Positions 6,138 to 12,649 of a DNA stretch of 14,978 nucleotides are shown in pieces. Origin of the DNA: CAYGZM01 sp964354365. GTDB lineage: Bacteria; Planctomycetota; Phycisphaerae; Sedimentisphaerales; Anaerobacaceae. The position numbers were made by a program, and so were the translations under genes. Every line of letters starts with the position of its first letter. Position 1 is the first letter of the stretch. Location of the stretch: NCBI GenBank assembly GCA_964354365.1, contig CAYGZM010000092.1:1-14978 (forward strand). The letters are read 5' to 3'. Under the pieces are notes generated by a model. The model made no database searches. It was not told the origin of the DNA and saw only the letters and a list, made by a program, of their open reading frames with translations.

Positions 6138-6166
6138 TTGACATTTCCCCGGCCCGTCTGTATTTG
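6138..6166 (+). promoter_or_regulatory. Putative promoter for topA
   Basis: A perfect TTGACA (6138-6143) is followed after 17 nt by TATTTG (6161-6166). The -10 matches consensus at only three of six positions, but the TTCTTGAC context and TATTT core resemble the porin promoter. The roughly 105-nt leader contains a CCCCG-N7-CGGGG hairpin at 6234-6250. A weak hairpin right after the cbiO stop (6101-6110, CCC-GTTC-GGG, then TCTTT) could partly separate the two units. Confidence 0.45.
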
Positions 6167-6277
6167 TCCAATTCTAAATGTTATTGGCCAAATCGCCGAT
6201 AACTACGGATACGTGTCCTGAGAACGAATGAGTCCCCGGTCGAAGCGGGGGTCAATATCGATGGGTAAGCGTTATTT

Positions 6278-8662
6278 ATGGCAAAGTCGCGTTCGTCAAG
6301 CGGTACATCTTTGGTGATAGTCGAATCGCCCGCAAAGGCCAAGACTATAAACAGATACCTTGGCCCCGGCTACGAGGTCCAGGCCTCGATGGGGCACGTC
6401 CGCGATTTGCCGTCGAAGGGCCTCAATGTCGATATAGAAAACGACTTCGCACCGACTTACGATATTATGCCCGGCAAAAAGCGCACGATAACGGCGCTCA
6501 AGGCCGCCGCGAAGAAATGCGACAAGCTCTACTTGGCCACCGACCTCGACCGTGAAGGCGAGGCGATTGCCTGGCATCTGGCGCAGGTGCTTGGCGTGCC
6601 GGAAAAGAAAACCTTCCGCGTGATATTCAACGCGATAACAGCTTCGACTATAAGGCAGGCGTTCGCCGAGCCGGGCAAGCTCAATATGGACAAAGTTATG
6701 GCCCAGCAGGCCCGGCGGATTCTCGACCGGATTGTCGGCTACGAGATAAGCCCCCTGCTCTGGAAGAAGGTCACGCGAGGTCTTTCGGCCGGCCGCGTCC
6801 AGTCCGTTGCCGTCAAAATTATCGTCCAGAGGGAAAGGGAAATTCGCGCATTCAAGCAGATCGAGTACTGGCTTATCCCCGCCGTTTTCACCACCGACCT
6901 GCAGGCCGATTACGGCGCCGAGTGGCTGGACTTTGTTACCCCGAAAAAAGAAGGTGATAATCCTCCGGCCCTTGCGGCGCAGCACAAGTGGCTCGCCGAG
7001 CACAGCGCCTTTAAGGCCGAGCTATATACAGTGGACGGCCGGAAGTTCGAGGCCGCCAACGCCGACCAGGCCAATCGCGTATTCGATGCGCTCAAGATGT
7101 CCCGGTTCAAGATCGCCGATATCGAAACGAAAGAGTCGCTTTCTCGTCCCTCGTCCCCCTTCATAACCTCCACTCTGCAGCAGGCAGCGGCGAATCGCCT
7201 GGGCTTCGCGGCCAAAAGGACTATGAGAGTCGCCCAGCAGTTGTACGAGGGCATCGACTTAGGGTCGATGGGATCGCTCGGTCTTATAACATATATGAGA
7301 ACCGACAGCACGCACGTCTCGCCCGAGGCGGTCAAACATACGCGAAATTATGTCGGTATGCACCTCGGGGCCGAGTATCTGCCCGAAAAGCCGAACGTCT
7401 ATGCATCGAGCAAGAGCGCCCAGCAGGCCCACGAGGCGATCCGCCCGACCGATATCGACCTGACTCCGGCGGACATCAAGTCGTTTCTTACCGACGAGCA
7501 ATTCAAGCTCTACGACCTTGTATGGCGGCGTTTTGTGGCCTCTGCGATGAAGCCGGCCAGGTGGAATGTCACGAACCTGCAGATAGCCGCCGAGACGTCG
7601 GTCGGTCGATGTGTGTATAAGGCGTCAGGCCGGATATTGGTCTTCGACGGATATACGAGGATATGGCCCACCGGCTCAGAAGGCCAGCAGTTGCCGCCGG
7701 TGGAGGTCGGCCGGGACCTCAAAACCGTTGACATCAAGGCTGAGCAGCATTTCACCAAGCCGCCGCCCAGATACACCGAAGGCTCGCTCGTAAAGGCCCT
7801 GGAAAAGGAGGGCATCGGCAGGCCCAGCACCTACGCCACTATAATCAGCACGATACAGGAGCGGGGCTACGTCGAGCAAGAAGACAAAAAGTTCCTTGCG
7901 ACCGACATCGGCGAGGTAGTCACAGACAAGCTCAACGAGTACTTCCCGAAAATTATGGACATCGCCTTTACTCGCTATATGGAGGAGCAGCTCGACAAGA
8001 TCGAAGAGCAGCACCTCGACTGGCTCGGTGTCCTGAGAGATTTTTACGGCCCGTTCAAGAAGAATCTTGAGACGGCCAAGACGGAAATGAAGCACGCCAA
8101 AGCGGAGGTGACTCCGAGCGAATATCAATGTCCGCAGTGCGGCAAGGGCCTGGTCTATAGACTCGGCAAAAACGGAAAGTTCCTGAGCTGCTCTGCATAT
8201 CCCAAGTGCACGTTTGCGTGCCCTTGTGACAAGGAAGGTAAAATGGTCGAAGAAAAAGTCAGCGAGCACAAGTGCCCGGTTTGCGGCAAGCCGATGATCG
8301 AGAGGAACGGGCGATTCGGGCCGTTCCTGGGGTGCAGCGATTATCCGAGCTGCAAGACGACGCTCAGGCTGGATAAGGACGGCAGCGTCCTGCCGCCCAA
8401 GCCGCCCGCCGAGCCGACAGGCGTCAAGTGCCACAACTGCAAGGAAGGTGAATTGGTGGTTCGCCAGGGCAACAAAGGGCCGTTCCTGGGCTGCGGAAGG
8501 TTCCCAAAGTGCAAAACCATTGTCGCCATAAAACTGCTCGACCGCCTTAAAGAGCTTCAGTCGGCAGGTAAGTGGCCCCCCGAAACGCCCGAACAGGCCG
8601 ACGAGATCCTCGGAAAAAACAAGGCAAGAACCGGAAAAAAGACCGCGAAGGCCTCGCAGTAG
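6278..8662 (+). CDS. topA: DNA topoisomerase I (type IA)
   Basis: This 794-residue protein (E. coli TopA is 865) relaxes negative supercoils through a transient 5'-phosphotyrosine. The Toprim domain starts at SLVIVESPAKAKTI (Glu16) and carries the metal-binding ATDLDREGEA (Asp89, Asp91, Glu93). The catalytic tyrosine is Tyr339 in GLITYMRTDSTH. Other family blocks are GLSAGRVQSVAVK, HEAIRPT and EGSLVKALEKEGIGRPSTYA. The C-terminus has three four-Cys zinc ribbons from about residue 616 (CPQCG...CSAYPKC; CPVCG...CSDYPSC; CHNC...CGRFPKC), then a Lys-rich tail (KARTGKKTAK). The start is set by the short lead before the conserved block; only a weak GGGTAA precedes it. It appears to be its own transcription unit, downstream of but unrelated to the transporter. 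Confidence 0.97.
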   Translation: MAKSRSSSGTSLVIVESPAKAKTINRYLGPGYEVQASMGHVRDLPSKGLNVDIENDFAPTYDIMPGKKRTITALKAAAKKCDKLYLATDLDREGEAIAWHLAQVLGVPEKKTFRVIFNAITASTIRQAFAEPGKLNMDKVMAQQARRILDRIVGYEISPLLWKKVTRGLSAGRVQSVAVKIIVQREREIRAFKQIEYWLIPAVFTTDLQADYGAEWLDFVTPKKEGDNPPALAAQHKWLAEHSAFKAELYTVDGRKFEAANADQANRVFDALKMSRFKIADIETKESLSRPSSPFITSTLQQAAANRLGFAAKRTMRVAQQLYEGIDLGSMGSLGLITYMRTDSTHVSPEAVKHTRNYVGMHLGAEYLPEKPNVYASSKSAQQAHEAIRPTDIDLTPADIKSFLTDEQFKLYDLVWRRFVASAMKPARWNVTNLQIAAETSVGRCVYKASGRILVFDGYTRIWPTGSEGQQLPPVEVGRDLKTVDIKAEQHFTKPPPRYTEGSLVKALEKEGIGRPSTYATIISTIQERGYVEQEDKKFLATDIGEVVTDKLNEYFPKIMDIAFTRYMEEQLDKIEEQHLDWLGVLRDFYGPFKKNLETAKTEMKHAKAEVTPSEYQCPQCGKGLVYRLGKNGKFLSCSAYPKCTFACPCDKEGKMVEEKVSEHKCPVCGKPMIERNGRFGPFLGCSDYPSCKTTLRLDKDGSVLPPKPPAEPTGVKCHNCKEGELVVRQGNKGPFLGCGRFPKCKTIVAIKLLDRLKELQSAGKWPPETPEQADEILGKNKARTGKKTAKASQ

Positions 8663-8715
8663 TTGCCTGGTTTGCGGCGGGGCGAGGGCGGAAACGGCGG
8701 ACAGAAGACAGGAGT

Positions 8716-8733
8716 GCATAAGAGCACAAGGGC
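8716..8733. repeat. Copy of the GCATAAGAGCACAAGGGC spacer repeat
   Basis: This 18-bp sequence recurs exactly at 9164-9181, about 450 bp away. Both copies lie in the same non-coding spacer after topA. Confidence 0.6.
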
Positions 8734-8833
8734 GCGAGGCTCGTATGTATAAGGGACTCATTTTCGGGCGAAAAATGGGGGTTTGGCGGCGGGGGAATTG
8801 GGTTTGATTGGCTTTGTTTTGAATAACGTTCGC

Positions 8834-8856
8834 TGTTCATTGTTCGTTGTTCATTG
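8834..8856. repeat. Triple heptanucleotide tandem repeat after topA
   Basis: TGTTCAT (8834-8840), TGTTCGT (8841-8847) and TGTTCAT (8848-8854), followed by TG. It has the same architecture (three heptamers plus TG) as the array at 4552-4574 but a different sequence. It lies in the repeat-rich spacer. Confidence 0.6.
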
Positions 8857-8939
8857 GCATAAGCCTTTGTTGTCACTATACTTATGGTCATTTTGCCTAT
8901 TTTGCATTTGGGTTTGTTTTGCGTAATTGACTGACGGCC

Positions 8940-8971
8940 ACAAAGGCACTGAGGCACAAAGGGACCGAGTA
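8940..8971. repeat. Low-complexity CACAAAGGCACTGAGGCACAAAGG repeat
   Basis: Degenerate units of the type (G)GCACaAAGG follow one another here. They resemble the 'cacaaaggcacgaagg' purine-rich spacer repeats seen in many environmental genomes (memory) and the CACAAGGG motifs at 8724-8732 and 9173-9180. Confidence 0.4.
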
Positions 8972-9089
8972 ATAGAGGAAATCTCAAAAACCTTCCGGCT
9001 GTGTGGGGCTGTCCTTTGATTTTTCTGTCTGCCATATTTTGTTTTCTCTCCTTTTAATGGTACGAATTTGATATGTTAGTTCAATATAT

Positions 9090-9118
9090 ATTATATCACA
9101 CGCAGGGTTGGATGTCAA
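9090..9118 (-). promoter_or_regulatory. Perfect consensus sigma-70 promoter
   Basis: On the minus strand TTGACA (9118-9113) and TATAAT (9095-9090) are separated by exactly 17 nt, matching consensus at all twelve positions. A start near 9083 would give a leader of about 48 nt with the Shine-Dalgarno AGGAG at 9052-9048 before the ATG at 9035. This is the best promoter in the window, yet it leads into repeat sequence. Confidence 0.75.
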
Positions 9119-9157
9119 ATAAATTTCTAATCGCGGATTAAGACAGGCACGAAGGGG

Positions 9158-9189
9158 ACAAGGGCATAAGAGCACAAGGGCATAAGAGC
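9158..9189. repeat. Perfect tandem duplication of a 16-bp unit
   Basis: ACAAGGGCATAAGAGC occurs at 9158-9173 and again at 9174-9189 without mismatch. It ends immediately before the Shine-Dalgarno (9190-9195) of the small sigma-like ORF. A related copy lies at 8716-8733. Confidence 0.7.
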
Positions 9190-9201
9190 GGGAGGCGGGG
9201 G

Positions 9202-9297
9202 ATGACGCTCAAAGAGATAGGCGAGAAATTCGGGCTGACGCGCGCGAGGATTCGGCAGTTGCGCCGTGACGCTCTGAGAAAGCTCCGGCTCAGTTGA
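9202..9297 (+). CDS. 31-residue stand-alone sigma-70 region 4.2 (helix-turn-helix) ORF
   Basis: The peptide is MTLKEIGEKFGLTRARIRQ followed by LRRDALRKLRLS and a TGA. Aligned by eye with primary sigma factors (TLEEIGxxFGVTRERIRQIExxALRKLR), it covers the -35-recognising helix-turn-helix and almost nothing else. The first helix, turn and recognition helix are intact. The Glu of the usual RERIRQ, a -35 contact, is Ala, and the following IE is LR. Upstream in frame there is no sigma sequence, only repeats back to a TAA at 9139. GGGAGG (9190-9195) lies six bases before the ATG, an excellent ribosome-binding site. The last eight bases overlap the 3' end of the convergent oxidoreductase gene. It may be a real mini-protein that competes at promoters or with RNA polymerase, or the preserved tail of a decayed sigma gene. 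The homology is clear by eye; expression is unknown. Confidence 0.5.
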   Translation: MTLKEIGEKFGLTRARIRQLRRDALRKLRLS

Positions 9298-10426
9298 GAC
9301 CCGCACTTTTCAGCAATCCATCAATGCGGGCCTTGTAGCTTTCGATGCTTCGGTCGCCGGAAAGTTTGAGGCCATTGATCATGACAGTCGGTGTGGCATT
9401 GACTTTACACTTTGCCGCTTCGTCTAAATCCAATTTGAGAAACTGATCGATCTTCTTCGGATCGGCCATCACCGCGTCAAACCTGGCAAGATCGAGGTTC
9501 AGGGCCTGGGCATAGCCTCGCAGATACTTGACCTCCAGGGCTTTCGGGCTGGCGATTATCGTATCGTGCATCTTCCAGAATAACTCCGCCCCGCCTTGCT
9601 CCATGGCCAACTGCGCCGCCGCATGGGCGGGTTTGGCCTGCTTGTGGAAGGCGAGCGGCCGATGCTTGAAGACGATGCGAACCTTGTCGGGATAGGCGGC
9701 CAGAATCTCCTTGAGCTTTGGATACTCGCGCGCACAGAACGGACACTGGAAATCGGACCATTCGATGATAGTAACGGTGGCATCGGCCTTACCGAGGACC
9801 GGCGACGAGCCGGTATTGACATCGTAAACGGTGGTATCGACCGGCCGGGGCTGTACTTCGGATGGAGCCGCCACACCTGCACGAGCTGCAGCTCCGTTGC
9901 CAAGAGCAGCCAGAACCTTCTTCATGTCGGACCGCAGAAGCTGCATCTCCTTCGTTACATTGGACAATTCCGTGCGAAGCATGCGCATTTCTTCGGAATC
10001 ACTGCGAGCGACGTCAAAAGTGAAATACACAGTGACCAGCTCGTTTTTCGGGTCGTTGGTCTGGAGCCTGACCAGCCGCTTGACGGCGCCCGACTCGATT
10101 TTGTTCTTGTCGAAATTGACTGTGATCACCCCGCCGTGGCCGGGCAGGAGGACTTTGTCCCCCGACGAACCCATGAAGCAGGAACACGGCCCGTCAACCT
10201 TGATGATTTCCAACGGCTCATCACCGTCGTTCATTATGGGAATCGTACCGACGATCGTATCTTCCCCGGATGGGATGGTCCCCAGGTCGATCGTTTTCGA
10301 GTCAAGCCACAACACAGGCCCGCCAACTGTCTTCGACGCCGAAGACCCATTCTTCCCCCCCAAACCGCTGCACCCAATACCCGAAACAAACAATACAATA
10401 CTCACTATCCAAATACTTTTTTTCAT
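9290..10426 (-). CDS. DUF1573-DsbA fusion: exported thioredoxin-fold oxidoreductase, probable lipoprotein
   Basis: The protein has 378 residues from MKKSIWIV. An ATG three codons earlier at 10435 is too close to its own AGGGGA, which suits 10426 better. The N-terminus is a signal peptide ending VSGIGC, a degenerate lipobox with Cys19 as likely lipid attachment. Residues about 37-138 match the DUF1573 pattern (LGTIPSGE, IMNDGDEPLEI, VDGPCSC, PGHGG, TVNFD) with Cys81 and Cys83. A predicted coiled coil follows (about 143-175). Then comes a DsbA/thioredoxin domain with DFQCPFC (Cys228/Cys231), FKHRPLAFH, and the cis-Pro loop NATPTVMING (Pro346). It should exchange disulfides in the periplasm or at a membrane surface. 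It is last in a four-gene minus-strand cluster with a 71-Cys exported protein, the obvious candidate substrate. No DsbB or VKOR partner is in view. Confidence 0.9.
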   Translation of the reverse strand: MKKSIWIVSIVLFVSGIGCSGLGGKNGSSASKTVGGPVLWLDSKTIDLGTIPSGEDTIVGTIPIMNDGDEPLEIIKVDGPCSCFMGSSGDKVLLPGHGGVITVNFDKNKIESGAVKRLVRLQTNDPKNELVTVYFTFDVARSDSEEMRMLRTELSNVTKEMQLLRSDMKKVLAALGNGAAARAGVAAPSEVQPRPVDTTVYDVNTGSSPVLGKADATVTIIEWSDFQCPFCAREYPKLKEILAAYPDKVRIVFKHRPLAFHKQAKPAHAAAQLAMEQGGAELFWKMHDTIIASPKALEVKYLRGYAQALNLDLARFDAVMADPKKIDQFLKLDLDEAAKCKVNATPTVMINGLKLSGDRSIESYKARIDGLLKSAGLN

Positions 10427-10473
10427 AACTTCCATTCCCCTGCCTTAAGATGATTCATTACAACATCTCAGCA

Positions 10474-11424
10474 TTACTTCTTCGTCCTCTTGTCGATTAT
10501 TTTATAGTCATCAGGGATGCTTAGGTCGAAGTTGGCATCTTTTAGGTCTTCCATATTAATTCTTACTTGTGAAACGGTTAATGTTCTCTTGAACCCTACC
10601 CCAATTGCCCTTCCTTCTATTTGCGTCGTTACAGGGAACCATATATTATCTGACATTTTTTTGAATTTCAGCACTTTCCAAAACGAGGTGACTACCTCTT
10701 TTCCGTTTTTGTCCCAACCGACGTTTCTTTCCGCTAATGGAGCATAATTTCTCGCAGGATCAAGCCAGTATGTAGTCAGAAGCACTCCTGTTGCTCCAAT
10801 TTCTATGCAAACACATTCTGTATTCTCGAACTTTACCAAGTCGATATTTCTTGCCCACTTCGATGAAGGCTCGACATTGGGGTCCATAAATCCTTCCAAA
10901 TACCCCGAAAACGCCCTGTCAGCTCTATATCCCAAAAAGTTTAATATAAATGGGTTCCCATATAGACCCGCAGCCATCTCACTTCTGATAGTGTCAGATC
11001 GACTTGATAGGATTGTGCATTCTTTGACTTCCGATGTCTTGTCTTTTAAGGTCTTGGCGTGAACGAGTTTTTTCCCCTCTTTACCATTATAGCTTAGTGC
11101 ATATGACTTCTCATTTACAACTCCTCCTCCAAGTTTCTCTATAAAGACATCTATTCTTATTTTGCCTGTTCTTTGCCCATCTGACAAAAGCCTTACCTTT
11201 GCAAAATAACCAGAGTCTTTCCAGTCATCTGAAGCTGAATTTAGCGGTTTTTGCTGCTCTGATAGCTCAAACTCCACTTCCAAGTTTTGTATAGATTTTT
11301 CAGCTTTTCTAATTGCGGGCATTATAGTTTGATTGAATTCATCCAGAGAAATTACCCTGATTTCATTTGCAGAAACCGTGCAATGACACACCAGAAAAAA
11401 GCTTACTGTCCATAAGGTCTTCAT
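10474..11424 (-). CDS. Exported protein of unknown function (possibly LolA/LppX-like fold)
   Basis: The 316 residues start at MKTLWTVSFFLVCHC, a signal peptide ending about ANE. An ATG 22 codons further up (11490) is rejected because it lies inside the preceding gene and because AGGAGA stands at good spacing before 11424. No catalytic motif is evident. The chain has alternating-strand segments such as GKIRIDVFIEKLGG, SYALSYNGKEGKKLV and KRTLTVSQVRIN, a central helical part, and an end FDLSIPDDYKIIDKRTKK. The layout (strand-rich, 'P-D-Y/F' near the end) resembles exported LolA/LppX-like lipid-carrier folds and several unnamed planctomycete families, but this is a weak fold guess. It sits between the Cys-rich gene (43-bp gap) and the DsbA fusion (47-bp gap), so co-transcription is likely. 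It is visibly A+T-richer than its neighbours, which might mean a separate origin. Confidence 0.8.
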   Translation of the reverse strand: MKTLWTVSFFLVCHCTVSANEIRVISLDEFNQTIMPAIRKAEKSIQNLEVEFELSEQQKPLNSASDDWKDSGYFAKVRLLSDGQRTGKIRIDVFIEKLGGGVVNEKSYALSYNGKEGKKLVHAKTLKDKTSEVKECTILSSRSDTIRSEMAAGLYGNPFILNFLGYRADRAFSGYLEGFMDPNVEPSSKWARNIDLVKFENTECVCIEIGATGVLLTTYWLDPARNYAPLAERNVGWDKNGKEVVTSFWKVLKFKKMSDNIWFPVTTQIEGRAIGVGFKRTLTVSQVRINMEDLKDANFDLSIPDDYKIIDKRTKK

Positions 11425-11467
11425 AATATTTCTCCTATCGCACCTAATCTCAACTCTATATCCATTA

Positions 11468-12649
11468 TTATTCGCTGGGGCATTCATCATGTGTTCCGAA
11501 GGGGGCAGTAATATTCCCTGATGCTATGTCAAGTATACAATCCCATTCAGGGCCATCTTCGCTAACGCCGATGAAGATAGTCTTGCATTGGGCATATGTA
11601 ACATTCGCGCATCCAGCCACATCGACTGTGCCAGGCCCATTAGCATTCTGATGTGTCGGAGTTTGAGTCCAGCCGAAAGCAATGTGGGTACCCCAGCCAC
11701 CAGTGCATTGGCCAGCGCCGGCCACGTTCTTCACACAGTCATTGACATTATATCCAATATCCGCACCATTTACAGTACAGCCAGTGCCAGCGGTGTCACA
11801 GCATGTCCCCTCAACGCATACGTCACCTGGATCACAGTTGGCGTCATCATCATCACAAACAGCATCGGTGCAACTCTCACACCCTTCGCATTTACTGTCA
11901 TCATCTACGACATAACCATAAATGCAACTCTCACATCCTTCGAGTGCTTCGCATACGCCCTCGTCACAACACTTGTCGCCGGAGCACTCGCTTACGCACA
12001 CACCGTCATCACAGCACTTGTTGGTGGGGCATGAACTTGTGCATGTCCCGTCATCACAACATTCACCGCCGGGGCATGAACTTACGCAGCCGCTCTCGTC
12101 ACAGCATTCCCCTCCCGCCTTATCACAGATAGTGCCATCTCCGTTTCCACAACACTTCTCATCCACAGTGTCATAGCAGGCTGTATTCTCACAGCATTCA
12201 TGAGGGTTACCCGTAATGGCGCCACAGCACATGGTGCCATTGCAACACTCGCCCTCGCAACAGTTTTGCAGGGCACTACCGCAGCAGACGGTGTAACTTG
12301 AATTGCAACGGTCGCCACCACAACACAGCCCGCTCCAACAACCATCGCAGTCGATTTGCCCCGGCTCACAGCAAGTGTTACCAGCACAGACATTATCGCA
12401 ACAGGTTTGATCGAAGCCGCAGCATTCGGCAAGGGGGTTATCGCAGCATTTGGTCATGCGCTCGCAGCATGGCCTGCTGCAACACATATCGGGGCAACAA
12501 TAGTCTGAAGACCCACAGCTCCATACGCAACTGCTGCCGCCCCAAACTTGGCATTCAGGACACGAGGGGGGCGGGCAGGCTATTGCAGTCGCACGGAGGA
12601 GAGATACTAACAGAACGATAAGAAAGAAACGTGAATGTCTTGTCTTCAT
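11468..12649 (-). CDS. Exported, extremely cysteine-rich repeat protein
   Basis: The product has 393 residues: a basic-hydrophobic signal peptide (about 1-24, ending ATAIA) and a mature chain with 71 cysteines, 19 of them in Cys-Cys pairs. Residues 25-178 carry irregular CC-x(3-6)-C units. Residues 179-238 are four 15-residue repeats of the type GGECCDDGTCTSSCP. An Asp-rich CEGCESC segment follows (about 240-285). The last 103 residues are ordinary globular sequence with only seven Cys (TGGWGTHIAFGWTQT). The pattern recalls granulin-like or dickkopf-like disulfide-rich modules, but I do not recognise a named bacterial family. Acidic Cys-rich repeats could also bind metal. The gene starts inside the stop of the upstream TPR gene (TAATG, one-base overlap), implying translational coupling. 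Two genes downstream is a DsbA-type oxidoreductase that could form its disulfides. Function unknown. Confidence 0.85.
   Translation of the reverse strand: MKTRHSRFFLIVLLVSLLRATAIACPPPSCPECQVWGGSSCVWSCGSSDYCCPDMCCSRPCCERMTKCCDNPLAECCGFDQTCCDNVCAGNTCCEPGQIDCDGCWSGLCCGGDRCNSSYTVCCGSALQNCCEGECCNGTMCCGAITGNPHECCENTACYDTVDEKCCGNGDGTICDKAGGECCDESGCVSSCPGGECCDDGTCTSSCPTNKCCDDGVCVSECSGDKCCDEGVCEALEGCESCIYGYVVDDDSKCEGCESCTDAVCDDDDANCDPGDVCVEGTCCDTAGTGCTVNGADIGYNVNDCVKNVAGAGQCTGGWGTHIAFGWTQTPTHQNANGPGTVDVAGCANVTYAQCKTIFIGVSEDGPEWDCILDIASGNITAPFGTHDECPSE

Larger units (their letters stand above)
8547..9035 (-). pseudogene. Repeat-composed ORF behind a strong promoter; probably a gene remnant
   Basis: On the minus strand a consensus promoter (9118-9090) and AAAAGGAGAG (9055-9046) precede the ATG at 9035. 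The frame then stays open for 162 codons and its end runs antisense to topA. Only the first 20 or so residues (MADRKIKGQPHTAGRFLRF) look like a possible protein start. After that the translation follows intergenic repeats: the CACAAAGG-type repeat reads as FVPQCLCG, then NEQRTMNSERYSKQSQSNPI and a Pro-rich stretch. I associate this type of text with spacer repeats in Phycisphaerae genomes (memory, not a search). The most economical reading is that a functional expression start lost its gene and now reads into repeats. A short real peptide or an untranslated RNA cannot be excluded. Confidence 0.3.

Noticed and set aside
7676..8761. 361-codon minus-strand open frame opposite the 3' half of topA
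   Set aside because: It is a shadow of topA codon usage; no motif and no ribosome-binding site were seen.
9068..9096. Plus-strand promoter TTGATA-17-TTATAT for the sigma-like mini-ORF
   Set aside because: The -10 matches consensus at only three of six positions and overlaps the perfect minus-strand promoter, whose A/T-rich boxes create such look-alikes.
9126..9189. CRISPR-like array in the repeat-rich spacer
   Set aside because: The repeats are 16-bp perfect tandem units without spacers; no cas genes are present.
11588..12132. Plus-strand open frames opposite the Cys-rich gene, rich in Ser/His/Thr
   Set aside because: The repetitive composition mirrors the Cys/Asp-rich codons of the real gene. 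No start signal was found.
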